NCBI GenBank assembly: GCA_011799875.1
Contig: CM022301.1
Span: 11,985,570-12,049,569, forward strand
Direction: 5' to 3'
Origin: Thinopyrum elongatum
Taxonomy: Eukaryota > Streptophyta > Magnoliopsida > Poales > Poaceae
DNA length: 64,000 nt
Position numbers and translations under genes: made by a program. Position 1 is the stretch's first letter. The number at the start of each line of letters is the position of its first letter. The notes beneath the pieces were generated by a model, which was given only the letters and a program-made list of their open reading frames with translations, was not told the origin of the DNA and searched no databases. This document shows, one piece after another, positions 11,352 to 22,000 of the stretch.

Positions 11352-12151
11352 CTACAATACGGTGCCTGCCGCTGTTGCACCTTCAGCGACGCTCACCAGC
11401 TCGAATGCCCTCTGCCGCTCCAGACGACCCCTCTCGAAGTGGCTAGACTGCTCATAGATCTCCTGATTCCTCGCCTCTGCGTCGGCGTGTGCTGCGGCCA
11501 CGGCTGCGGTAAGGCTCTTTGCATGCTCGACGAGGCGCTCCTCCTCCCACAGGAACTCGATGTAGCGCGCAAGGTCGCTGACGCACGTGCGGGCCTCCAC
11601 CTCCACCTCCCTCCTTCGGGCGGTGGTGGTGGAGCGGGTGATGATCCCGGCGGTCGACGATGGGCGTGCGGCCACGGCGGCCGACGATGGGGTGCCGGCC
11701 ACGACCACCACCTCCCGCCTTCGGGCCGCGGTGGCGGAGCGGGTGATGGCCACGGTGGCCGGCAGAGGGGTGGCGGCCACGACGGCCACCTCCCGCCTTC
11801 GGGCCATAGTGGCGGAGCAGGTGATGGCCCTGGCTTTCGACGGTGGTGTGGCGGCCACGGTGGCCGGCAGTGGGATGGCGACTTGGCCGCCACCCGCCTT
11901 CGGGCCGCGGCTGCGGAGCGGGCAATGGCCCTGGCTTTCGACAGTGGTGTGGCGGCAACGGCGGCTGGCAACAGCTGCCGACGGGCAGCGGCGGCGGAGG
12001 GTGTGGTGGGTGTTCTGCGCACACCCAACAGGGACGCCACGCGCACTACACTATGCCGGGGACTATGCCGCCGCCGCGGTGTAGCCTCCCAACTGGAGCT
12101 GTCCTCTGATGATGGCGGAGTGGCTGAGCGATGATGACGGACCGATGCCAT
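11352..12151 (-). pseudogene. Low-complexity Ala/Arg-rich repeat gene with one frameshift
   Basis: Read on the minus strand from an ATG at 12151 (MASVRHHRSATPPSSEDSSS) the frame is open to about 11885. There a one-base shift moves it into the frame that ends at 11352. The middle consists of imperfect tandem repeats of roughly 75-105 bp, each encoding variants of ATPLSKARAIARSAAAARRR; the repeated DNA word CCCGCCTTCGGGCC marks units near 11613, 11717, 11796 and 11898. The C-terminal part leaves the repeats and becomes acidic and helix-prone (DLARYIEFLWEEERLVEHAK), suggesting a coiled coil. Overlapping frames on both strands stay open only because of the GC-rich repeats. I do not recognise a function. 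The GC-rich island inside AT-rich transposon DNA and the subterminal repeats on both sides indicate a captured gene. Confidence 0.5.
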
Positions 12152-12489
12152 TAGCGATTGTGGGAGAAGCAGATGAGATAAGCTACAGGGAGGGAGCTGA
12201 AAATGCGACGCAGGACTCGCCAGCCGTGAGGGTTTATATAGTAGGCTGGTAAGCATTGGGATTTTGGGGGATTTCACCAAGTCGGGCGGGAAGCTTGCAC
12301 GGGAACCTGCGCGGTTGCGTGGGAATGGGCTCACCACCGTTTGGCCAAAAGAACGCCCCCGCACGCTGCTCAAGCTTGCACTTGAAGCCGTCTGCGGCAG
12401 CGGGGTGACAAGACGTGCGAGAGGAGGACGAAAGGACACATACACATATGCTTAATAAAAAAATATTTGTGATTTAATTACCTACTATA

Positions 12490-12645
12490 CCCCCGTCCTG
12501 GTTTATAAGTAGGATTTAACTAATAAAATACGAATGCATGTCACCAAAGATTATATTGTTGGATTCGTATTTGAACATAGTTTCCAGTTTTATAATTTTT
12601 GTAACATGCATTAACATTTTGTTGGTTAAATTTAAGGTTATATAC
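12490..12645. mobile_element. Truncated Stowaway MITE
   Basis: Preceded by TA, it begins CCCCCGTCCTGGTTTATAAG, a near-match to the usual Stowaway end. Its two halves pair: TTAACTAATAAAATACGAATG on the left pairs with an AACATTTTGTTGGTTAAATTTA-type stretch near 12620-12640. The expected right terminus (GGACGGAGG) is missing, so it is broken at its right side. Confidence 0.75.
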
Positions 12646-13060
12646 CAACAAGTGTTTGCCCACAACACACACGGCTTATTTCATCACAAACAGCTCGGAT
12701 GGATCAACTGTATGCCACGTATCGAACACGCAACTCTAATCTGATTCGTGCTTGATGTGTCTGACATCGCTCGCACAGTTCATCTTATTTGCCATGTATC
12801 ACTGTGCCGGCCTCTGCTCGTGTCCCTTGGCAAGCTCTACTCGCCGTTAGGCGCCGCAGCGTGCTGTGCTCGTCGTTAGGCGCCGTGGCGCGCTCTGCTC
12901 GTGTCCGTCGGCGCATTTTGCTCGCGTCCGTTGGCGCGCTCGGCTTGTGGACAGCTTTTCCTTGCGTGTTCAACTGTTATATGCATATATATGGTTGCTT
13001 GCCATTGAGGCGACCGTAGAGCGCTCTGCTCGCGTCCCTCCGCGCGCGCTCTGTCAGTGG
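12646..13060. repeat. Subterminal-type repeats followed by a GC-rich minisatellite-like stretch
   Basis: 12660-12780 repeats the CACAACACACACGGCTTA and CGCAC words of the element ends. 12800-13060 contains loosely repeated units built on TCTGCTCG.GTC and GTTAGGCGCCG, spaced 30-45 bp. Open frames across it are a by-product of composition. 13061-13314 upstream of the next gene shows no clear feature beyond a possible promoter region. Confidence 0.4.
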
Positions 13061-13314
13061 TTGGGCCTGCGCACGATCATGCCAGGGGCCCCATATGCAC
13101 GCGGTTGCGCTGCGTGCATTGCCACGCGATGCAATTACGTGCGGCACGATGGAGTTACGTGCTGCAAATTAGAACTGCCATCAGGGCGTGCTGATATTCC
13201 AGGCCGTCCGGCTTCCCCTTTAATTCCCGCGGCCATTATAACCTTAGTCTCTTCAACCTTTCGATCGCGCCCCACAACACAACAAGCACACCCACGACGA
13301 CACATAGAGAAGGG

Positions 13315-13997
13315 ATGTCTAGCGGCGCTCCAATGGAGTTCGGCGAGCATAAAGTGGAGACCCACACGAGGGAGACGGATCTCTCAGTGGTGTACACCAT
13401 CGACCCGGCCGTGGTGGACGACTACATCAATACTGTTGAGCAGTTGCTTGCTCGAGACAAGTACAAGGTGGTCGGCATCGACCTCCAGTACACCGTCGGT
13501 CGTCCCAACATAGATCAGAAGGTTGCCGTCACCCAGTTGTGCATGCACCATCATGTCCTCATCTACCACTACTGCATAGCCACAGTGCCTTGCGACCATT
13601 TCACAACAGCACCGACTACAAGTTCGCCACGGTGGAAACCACCGACGATGTAAAAGCGCTCAGGGTTACGGGCTTGGCCTGCGAGAACCTTGTCGAAATC
13701 CGTGAGCACTACAGGGTCTGGGGCAGCACGAAGAAGGACTCCCTGGTTGAACTCGCCTCAGCCATCATCGACCCATACTACGAAAAGATGAAGCAGGATG
13801 CCAACAGAACACGTCCCGTATCCTGGCACGGGGCCTGGATGCGGCAACTGGATGAACTTCACCTCAGGTTCGCAGCCAAGAGCGTGTACACATGCTATGA
13901 GATGCACAGGCGGATTGTAGACATGAGGAAGTGCCTTGTTACAGAGATCGACGAGGCCAGATCGAGCCACAAGCAAAGCAAGCATCACAAGAAGTAG
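13315..13997 (+). pseudogene. 3'-5' exonuclease-like (RNase H fold, WRN/RNase D type) gene, frameshifted and with altered catalytic residues
   Basis: Intronless. The N-terminal frame starts MSSGAPMEFGEHKVETHTRE and runs through VVGIDLQYTVGRPN and VAVTQLCMHHHVLIYHYC. It is out of frame near 13590-13612 and continues in the next frame as NSTDYKFATVETTDDVKALR, ending at the stop 13995-13997. The order (Exo I strand, HYC segment, Exo II, then a helix with AAKSVYTCYEMHRR) matches plant DEDD-type 3'-5' exonuclease-domain proteins. Two catalytic positions look changed: the usual D-x-E of Exo I is D-L-Q here, and the Asp expected after 'AAK' in Exo III is Ser. Comparison with the family suggests about 10 bases lost at the frameshift. 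It lies inside CACTA-type repeats, so it is best read as a captured and decayed copy. Substrate unknown. Confidence 0.75.
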
Positions 13998-14054
13998 ATG
14001 ATGATCAGATGATCATTTATCCTAGTTAATCATGCATGTAATATATAGTTTACT

Positions 14055-14755
14055 TTGGTGTGTGGAAATGTCATGTGTGTAGTAGCCACCTATGTAATTA
14101 TGCATGTAATAGTTTACTTTGGTGTGTGCAAATGCCATGGTTGTAGTAGCCACCTATGTAATTGGATGTTTAATTTGGTTATGCAACCATGTCCTTATAA
14201 GTGTGTGTGTATATATATGTTGGTGTTCTGTATGCAATCCCATCGCACAACACACACGTCTTATTAGCAGCAATCGTCTATGTTATTATCGGTCTTCGCA
14301 CACATTTCTGATTACAGACCTGTTTGCCGCGTATCACACACATCTTGTTATATTGAACCATTTATGTTCTCTTGTCTCAATGCAAATAGTTTATCCGAGT
14401 GAACCGCATGCCGTATATCGCACACACCGTGATCTGGCTGACCGTTTCTTTTGTGTTGCCTAATCACAAACAGTTCATCCGAGTGAACCGTATGCTGTAT
14501 ATCGCACACACCTTCATCTGGATGCCCGTTTCTTTTGTTCCTCCTCATCGTAAATAGTTAATTGAACTGAACCGTATGACCTGCATCGCACACGCAACTA
14601 AAATCTGAACCGTGTTTGATGCATCCGTCATCGCAAACGTTTTGCACCTTTTTTGACGGTTTTTTCACACCACCGTTTGCGATTATTGCATCGCACATAG
14701 TTTCGTCGAAGGGTCTTTGATCATAGTGTCGCGTTAGCAGCATCCTGCAGTAGTG
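14055..14755. repeat. Right subterminal repeats and terminal inverted repeat of the CACTA-like element
   Basis: A 50-60-bp phrase (TGTGTG.AAATG.CATG..TGTAGTAGCCACCTATGTAATT) is duplicated at 14055-14165. From 14230 to 14720 at least six variants of 'ATCGCACACA...' and 'ACAGTTCATCCGAGTGAACCGTATG' follow. The block ends GCAGTAGTG at 14755. Dense degenerate repeats inside a TAGTG terminus are the hallmark of CACTA ends. Confidence 0.65.
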
Positions 14756-15006
14756 TTAGTCCCGGTCGTGTTACAAACCGGGACTAATGGATGCATCAGT
14801 CCCGGTTCGAACGGCCAAGTCTCCGGCCGGGCCTCGGCAGGCACCAGTCCCGGTTCGTCTGACCTTTTTAGTCCCGGTTCCAGACACGAACCGGGACTAA
14901 AGGACCTCGCTCCTGGCATGCAGCCCCTTTAGTCTCAGTTGGTGGTTGGAACCGGGACTAAAGGTCAGTCTTCTGTCCTGGTTCTAGCCACCAACCGGGA
15001 CTAAAG
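14756..15006. repeat. CACTA subterminal repeats, first block
   Basis: At least eight direct and inverted copies of AGTCCCGGTT / AACCGGGACT, several paired as short hairpins (for example GGTTCCAGACACGAACC near 14875-14891). These are the presumed binding sites of the TNPA-type protein encoded further right. Confidence 0.8.
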
Positions 15007-15013
15007 AGATGCC

Positions 15014-15021
15014 TATATATA
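15014..15021 (+). promoter_or_regulatory. TATA box downstream of the first subterminal block
   Basis: TATATATA sits directly after the last AACCGGGACTAAAG repeat, followed by a C-rich leader (CTTGCCCCTGCCCGCTCACTCC). The same arrangement recurs at 16940, supporting a transposon promoter. Confidence 0.55.
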
Positions 15022-15720
15022 TGCTTGCCCCTGCCCGCTCACTCCTCTGTTTTTTGTTCGGCAGGCGTGTGGGAGGTGTGTGCTGCTCTACTCTCACCTC
15101 CTATGCACATGAGGTGTTTGATGAAATGTCTGAGCCACACTTAAGCTTTCGCCTCTCCAAGCTTGACCTCCAAGCTCCATTTTTCCCCAAGATTTGTCTA
15201 GGTTTGGTGGTGCACCAACTATCCAAGTGTTCTAAAAAGGTTAGCAACTTCATCCTTTCATCTCTCACTGCTAGTTTAGCTCATTTCAAATGCTCTAGAA
15301 GTAGTGTGGTTTGTGGGTTTTAGTGGAGGAGAGTATATATGTGTGAGTTTATTTGATTTAGATGCACAATTTGACCTCAAATTAACTTCTTAGTTTGCAC
15401 ATGTGTAGGGTGCAGTCCCGTCCTCATCGCCATCGATCGCCCGTGCCGATCTTGTCGCCGGCACCATCATGGTGAGCCTCTTGTTCTTATCTTTTTTTTA
15501 AGAAAAAATTCTTACTTGTATGATTTAGATAGCTACTCGTATAATTTTCTTACTTTTATTATTGTTTGTTATTATATAGTGCCATGGTTTTGGTATCCGC
15601 CCCCGTCGGCTCTCATCCGGTCTATCATTCGGATGTGGTATATTATCTTTTACAACTATTTGTTTCATTTAGTGTTTATGACAATTATGCCTACCAACGT
15701 GACGTAGATGTTTTTATCTA

Positions 15721-16027
15721 GGAGGTATGTGAATCGGAAATTCCAACCGACCCTCTTGTCGAGAGGTTAAATTTAGTTGAAAAAGAAAACAATTATTTGA
15801 AAGAAAAACTGAAAAGAATTGAAGAGGAGAAGATGAAATTGGAGTTGCTTGTTGCCGGTGTCGTCGATGATCACAAGATCCAGATGGATGCAGTGTGCTT
15901 GAAGATTAGAAAGATTAGAAAATATGCCATTGATAATGAGGCTTCGTATCATTATGTTGTTGGATCAATTGTTACCTTAGTTGCGATTATGATCGCATTT
16001 GTTGTTGCATTTAAATGTTTTACATAG
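15721..16027 (+). CDS. CACTA accessory exon: coiled coil with C-terminal membrane anchor
   Basis: Follows an acceptor-like TATCTAG and is open from GAGGTATGTGAATCG to the stop at 16025-16027; an internal ATG lies at 15797. The product has a charged helical stretch (EKENNYLKEKLKRIEEEKMK), a linker, then a hydrophobic C-terminus, VVGSIVTLVAIMIAFVVAF, before KCFT. That is a coiled coil plus tail anchor. I remember similar short proteins in other Triticeae CACTA elements next to the transposase, but no function is known. Upstream exons (an ATG near 15583 or 15473) are possible and not established. Confidence 0.55.
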
Positions 16028-16254
16028 TTGTATGTTAGTTTCAATGTATGTTTTAATTAGATGCTCTAGAGAGCTGTATGTTGTTCTATGAGAACTATGT
16101 ATGAACTTTATGTATTTATTTTTTCAGTAATAACATTTGATCACTACTGTAGTTTGGTTTTAATGTGATGATGAACTTGTATTAATTTGGTCACTTCTCT
16201 ATTCATGATGTTCTGTAATGGTTTTTGATACACTTAATTATATAATGCACGCAG

Positions 16255-16820
16255 ATGAACCGGCAATGGATGTACGGTGACCGACGCACTTCCAACTACA
16301 TTTAGGGCCTACATAATTTTCTCGAAGTGGCTGAGGCAAACAAGCAGAATGGTTTTATGTATTGTCCATGTACTGTCTGTGGGAATACGAAGGATTACTC
16401 TAACTCGAAAACCCTTCACTTGCACCTGCTCGAGAAGGGTTTCATGCCACACTATAATGTTTGGACCAAGCACGGAGAAAGAGGGGTTATGATGGAAGAC
16501 AATGAAGAAAAAGAGGATGATGACAACTATCCTATGTTCCCTGAATACGGTGATACTGCAACGGGGGACGCTGAAGATCAAGAGGCACCAGATGTGCCCG
16601 ATGATGATCTTCGCCGGGTCATTGTTGATGCACAGAGAGAATGCGAAAGTGAAAGGGAGAAGTTGAAGTTCGATCGCATGTTAGAGGATCACAAAAATGG
16701 GTTGTACCCAAATTGCGAAGATGACAACACAAAGCTCGGTACCACACTGGAATTGCTGCAATGGAAGGCAGACAATGGTGTACCTGACAACGGATTTGGG
16801 AAGCTAAAAAGCTTTTATAA
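16255..16820 (+). pseudogene. CACTA transposase (TNPD-like), N-terminal exon, truncated
   Basis: Starts MNRQWMYGDRRTSNYI, then an in-frame TAG (16303-16305) where relatives have Lys, and continues GLHNFLEVAEANKQNGFMYC. The zinc-binding 'transposase-associated' domain is clear: CPCTVCGN, then HLHLLEKGFMPHYNVWTKHG. An acidic linker follows, and the beginning of the catalytic region (LELLQWKADNGVPDNGFGKL). Homology stops at about 16805-16820, where the text runs into AGTCCCGGTTGG subterminal repeats, so the catalytic core is missing. Confidence 0.85.
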
Positions 16821-16938
16821 AACTCTAATAGTCCCGGTTGGTGAAATTCACCTTTAATCCCGGTTGGTGGCTCGAACCGGGACGAAAGGGGGGGCCTTTC
16901 GTCCCGGTTGGAGCCACCAACTGGGACGAAAGGGGGGG
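16820..16938. repeat. CACTA subterminal repeats, second block
   Basis: Contains CCCGGTTGGTGGCTCGAACC and its inverted partner, plus two copies of GGGACGAAAGGGGGGG. They form strong nested hairpins. The block is spliced directly onto the broken transposase exon. Confidence 0.75.
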
Positions 16939-16939
16939 C

Positions 16940-16946
16940 TATATAA
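16940..16946 (+). promoter_or_regulatory. TATA box downstream of the second subterminal block
   Basis: CTATATAACC follows the last GGGACGAAAGGGGGGG repeat, about 40 bases before a C-rich leader. The spacing parallels 15014. It is likely the promoter for the downstream TNPA-like gene. Confidence 0.5.
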
Positions 16947-19030
16947 CCAGCACTTGCAAAATTTCCAAAAGCCATCTGCTCCCCGACGCCCACACACCCA
17001 TGACACCGCCAGGCTGTCGGATCGCCGCCGCTCCCAAGCCCGTCCTCGTCATCGCAGCCCCCAATGCTGGCCGCCCGCGCCTCCTCCCAGGCGCCCTCGA
17101 CCTCGCCGTCGACCTTGCTGGTGCCCTCGACCTAGCTCGACCTCGCCCTCGACCTCGCCGGCGCTGCCCCTGCCCCGATGCCGCCGCCCTCAACCTCGAC
17201 CTCGCCAGCGCCGCCCCTGCCCCGATGCCGCCGCGCCCCTACCCCGACGCCGCCGGCCAGGTATACTCCCTCCACCCCTCTCCTCCCTCCTTCAGACTTG
17301 TTAATTTCACCAAGTCCTAAACTGTCTGTTATAAAACTTGCCAACTTTGCTTGTTGGTTACTACTAATCTAGACCTCATATGGATATGATTCCTTCATGT
17401 GATTTGGTGTTTGTGATGTGTACTTTGATGCCATGCTTTTGGTTGCTATGTTATCTTGTTGTAGCATGTTTAGTTGTTGCTCTCAAGTTGCTATCATGTT
17501 ATATCTGTCAGCCTGTTAACAGAATGTTCCATTTTGTAAAATCCATATTAAACGATATGTGCATCATATGAACTTGTGCCAATGGAGTATTTGAAGATTG
17601 CTATATCTACTACATGCTCATGTCAGTTTCATATGTTGTAAAGTTGTTATGCTTGCTGTTATGTGCCTCCCAAGTCAGCATCATTATGTTGTTGTCTCTA
17701 CTACATGCTCATGTCAGTTTCATATGTTGTAAAGTTGTTATGCTTGCTGTTATGTGCCTCCCAAGCCAGCATCATTATGTTGTTGTCAGCATGCCCAGTT
17801 TTTCACTAAGTTTGAAATCTGTTATATCTTCTTGCCATGTTCTCTTGATGCTACCATCATATCCATGACTCTTATGAACATGATCAGTAACCATGTTTTG
17901 TTGTTTATGTTATGCTCTATCATGCCATACCTTTTTATGCCATGTTCTTGCCATGTAGCATATTTAATTCTTGCCTCCAAGTATGCATCTTAAATCTGTT
18001 TCTGCCACACTGAATTACACTAAGTCTGAGAATCTGTTTTAACTTTGCAACTTGCCTTGATGAATCCCACTGATCTAGAGGTCATATGCTCATGTTCAGT
18101 AAACATCATTTGTTATGTGCAACTAGTACTTCCATGCCATGCTTTTACTTGCCATGTATAACCACTGTAGCATATTTATTTCTTGTCTCCAACATGTCAT
18201 CAGATTAACTCTAATCATGTATGTGCTCTGTTTTTCACCAAGTCATAATCGAACTTTGCATTTTGCATTGATCCTGTTGAAATAGTTCTAGTTCAACAGG
18301 AGCATTTCAAAGTCTGAGAAATGCTCAAGTTTTACTAGGTTTACTAGGTTTTTTTTTTTGCCATGCAAGCGCTACTATACTTGGGTTTTGCCTAAATTTT
18401 TTTCAATCAGTGGAATTACAGGTCGTGGTGTTGGATCCATGGAGTTGGTCCCTGATCGTCCCTCCGTTGTTCGACAAGGGGTGTCCATTTGTTGTATGTT
18501 GAGTTTTGTTCATAGGATGATGGTCGATTCATTTGTTGAGTTGTGTATTCATCCATGTGTATAAATCTTGTATTCATTTTGTATTCATCTTGTGTATAAA
18601 TCTTGTATTCATCTTGTCATTAAAACATAACCCCGATATATAACTTTGATTTTGAGGAATATGAAAACATGAGAGAGGGGGTCATTAAAACATAACCCCG
18701 ATAGCTTGAACATGAGGGGGGTCGTTAAAACATAACCCCGATAACTTTGATTTTGAGGCATATGAAAACATGATTTGCACGTCAGACAGGCATGAGAGAG
18801 GCGGTCCGCAAAGTATCCTCTCTCGAAAGATAGGACTACTCATCAGACATGAGGGGGGAGGAGTCCTCGACGATCGTCTAAAACTGACTGTTATAAAACT
18901 TGTCAACTTTGCATAATGTTTGCCACTAATCTACTGCTCATATGCATATGATTCCTTGTTGTGATTAGGTCTATGTTTGCCACTAATCCATCTCTCATGG
19001 TTGCATATTGCCATGTTGTAATATTTGCAG
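16947..19030 (+). other. GC-rich leader and AT-rich intron-like region of the CACTA element
   Basis: 16980-17260 is a C/G-rich leader made of repeated CTCGACCTCGCC and GATGCCGCCGC words; frames through it are compositional. 17320-18350 is T-rich, with intron-like text containing a tandem duplication of about 91 bp (17608-17697 and 17699-17788, starting CTACTACATGCTCATGTCAG). 18590-18745 repeats CATTAAAACATAACCCCGAT three times together with TTTGATTTTGAGG.ATATG. No confident coding exon is visible in this interval. Confidence 0.5.
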
Positions 19031-19034
19031 AAAC

Positions 19035-22000
19035 TATGGACAGAGACTTAGAAATAGAAGAGTTGTTGGGGGATATAATCCGCGACGGAGGTGATGATAT
19101 CACCTTGTCGTTTCTTAACGACACCAATGGTGAGGAAAGAGAGGATGACAGCTCCGGTGATCGAATGGAGGAGGGAGGAGATCATGACGGCTCCAGTGAT
19201 TGAATGGAGGAGGGAGGATATGACGGCTCCGCCGGTGTTTGTAACAGCCTGGTTTTTGGCCCTTTTCTTTTCTTTTTGATTTATTTGGTTTTGCTCTGAA
19301 TTTCTTTTTGGGGTGGTTCTATGGACTTGAAACCTAGGAGACCCTCATTTCTTCTCCTCCCAAGTGGTTCATCATTCTCAAACTTCTTCCAAGATCATGC
19401 CATTTCCATTCTAGCCCAACTCCATAATTCTTTTTCTTGGGGAATATTCCTTTTCTATTAAAGGAATAACCTCATTGCTCTAGGTTGTGAAGCAACCTAT
19501 ATTTCTGTCCCTCCCAAAATTCCCAAATAATTCTCATAATTTCTTTGGGTCATATGTTGCTCAAATATGCCCAAACTTTCCTTTCCTAGCCCAACAATAA
19601 TTCCCCAATGTTCCTTTTTCTATTCTGTCTTGAATGGCATTTTTGTGAAGGAAGTGCCATTTATATTTTCTTTCTTGGTCCCAAAATTTTTGGGCATGCT
19701 CTTTCATCCAAATCATTGCCACATGCCAAAATTCAACTCCATTTTCCTAGTGAATCTTCCTCAATGATTTTTCAAAGTTTCTGTCAAACATAAGCCATTG
19801 TGAAGGAAGTACTAGCTAGGAGTATCCAAATGAGTTGAAATTTTGCATGCATCTTCATGTGCTCATATCATTACTCTCCTCCAATTTTCAGCTCCATCCA
19901 TTCATCAATGTGAGCACAGCTTCAAATCTTTGATTCTGTTAATATTTTCAGGTTGTGAAGCAAGTATAATTTATATTGCTTCATTAATTCTGAGAAATTA
20001 CCAGATCATGCTACTACCCTTATAACATCTCTCCACCAAATTTGGGACCATTTCATCAAGCCATTTTATCACCAATATTATTTCAAGTTTCTGGACAGAG
20101 AGGATGTTTGTGAAGCAAGTACCATTTTGGCAAGTCCATTTGGTATGAAATTTTTACAGAATCTTCATATGTCCAAATAACTCTGCATTGCCAAATTTCA
20201 GCTCAAGTCGCTTCTTCATTTGAGTGCATCATCATAATCTTGATTCTGGACCATTTTGGTCAGTTGCAAAGCAACTATGATAAATATTGGTCCATTTCCT
20301 TCCAAAATTCACAGGATCACAGTCCCTCTTGTCCTAACTCTCCCTGACATCCAATTTGGCTCTAAGCTCCTCTCTAGTGATCACTGCATCATGATCCAGT
20401 TTGATGCAGCAAACTTTCAGTGAACCCTCACATCTCTCCAGAGCTGATTTTCTTGATCTATCACCTCTCTCAGGCTCAGTGATGCAGGGACTAGTCACCA
20501 GACAACTCTGCCAGTGCCCGTGGTGACTGCCCCCCTGGCATGCCATTTCACGCGCTCTGGCGGCATCCGACGCGTTCTGAGCAGCGGGCAGCTCGGCCTC
20601 GACGGATTTCGCGCGTCCGAGCTTGCCAACCTGAGTCCCCTACTCGCTCCTGTCGCCCTTGATCCTCTGCCCCCTCTCGAAACCTCCTCGCCGAAGCTAG
20701 ACGCCGCGCGCCCACGGGCAAACAGTGGCCGTTTGGCTCTGTTCGTCGCCTGTCTTCTTCCTCCCCGTGCCCCCTTGGCCTCCTCTGCCCCGTGAAGCTT
20801 GTCATCGCTGCCTCGTCGTGTTCCCGTGCCCTTCCCATGATTGCTGAGCTCGACAGAGCCTCGGCCGAACGCGCACGGCGGCAACTGGGTCGGCCCCCTC
20901 GCCCCACGGCTATTTAAGCCACCCCCGGCTGCGTCTCGCTTCACTATCGACCTTACCTCCCTCCTCTACCCCTCCCTAGCCTCCTCCCCGAGCCCGGAGC
21001 TCCTCCCTGCTCGCCATGGCCGCCATGGCCGCCGCAGCCATCCTCCTCCATTCGCTCGAGCCCGAGCTCCTCTCCTCCTTCCTCCTCCACCAGAGCACCA
21101 CCCAGTCCCCGGTGAGCCTCCCCTTCCCTTCGGCCCTTCCTCCGGTGGCCTCTGGCCACGACTCCCTCGCCGACCCGAGCTGCTATCCACCGTGGCCGAT
21201 GCCCCGCCCGTCTCGGTGTTCTCCGGAGTTCGCGTTGTGCCTAGACGGATGCAGCCCTCTCTCCCGATTCCAACGGTGGTCCGGGCGCCATGTTTGGTGG
21301 CCTACAGCGCCGGCCAGCCTCGCCGGAGCTCGCTCCTCCCCTCGGCCGAGCGCGGGCGCGAGCGAGAAGATGACGACGACGACTTTTCTCCCCTGTCCAG
21401 GCGGGCCCCACCCCAGCGCGGTCCCACCTGTCATCCACCCGCCGTTGACCCCCTCTTTGCCAAGCTGGATAAGTGAAGACGCATTCCAGGTAATGCGCGT
21501 TCATCTACCGAAAGCGTATTTTGCTGTTGTGTCGGGCAGAAATATGTTTCTCTAGTCTGAAAGCGTATTTTCTGATAGTGCATTTTCAGTTTAACCACTC
21601 AGGGGCCTGTTTGTGGATTAAATATTTGTAGATAGGTCCCTGGCAGAGAAACATTCATAACTTTTTGCTCACAACTCCAAATGAGGTGATTCCAAAGCCC
21701 ACTTCTTCGTCTCGTCGAGCCCGTTCTATTTGTATCATTTTCATGATGTTGTCACATTCTGAAAATGACCATTTTGCCCTTGCTCCAAATCAGCCCCCTT
21801 CGAGAGAGAACTATTTCCGGCGATTCTTTCCGTGAGCTTCTCGCACTTCTTCCCGGTGAATCCCTCCACCCCAGGCAAGCCACACCCTCCATTTGCATGA
21901 TTGCAATGCAATGACATGGTTTACTTATTTAACTTGCTTAAAATTTGCATTAGCTACATATGACTTGTTCCTGGCATTTCTCGGAGTAATATTTTGATCC

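Larger units (their letters stand above)
10330..14755. mobile_element. CACTA-like DNA transposon segment carrying captured genes (right end present)
   Basis: The right end at 14745-14755 reads CTGCAGTAGTG, the inverse of a CACTACTGCAG terminus. Inside it, and again at 10500-10830 and 12660-12780, lie many degenerate copies of subterminal motifs of the type CGCAAACGGTT, CGCACACA and GTATGCAAA. Between these blocks sit two gene-like units with quite different base composition (11352-12151 and 13315-13997). The left terminus is not in view; element A is inserted near or in the left part. Classification as CACTA rests on the TAGTG end and the dense subterminal repeats; no transposase is present, so it would be non-autonomous. 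A Mutator-type carrier is a weaker alternative. Confidence 0.55.

Noticed and set aside
11393..12445. 350-codon minus-strand frame extending through the repeat gene
   Set aside because: After about 11885 it becomes a Pro/His/Arg out-of-frame reading of the tandem repeats; the other frame gives the better C-terminus, so a frameshift is called instead.
16820..19030. A separate third CACTA element inserted in the transposase exon
   Set aside because: No CACTA terminus or 3-bp duplication at the junction; a deletion or recombination joint is simpler.
20495..21555. Long GC-rich open frames on both strands inside the solo LTR
   Set aside because: Frames are open on several overlapping frames and both strands, show no domain, and lie in LTR sequence; composition explains them.
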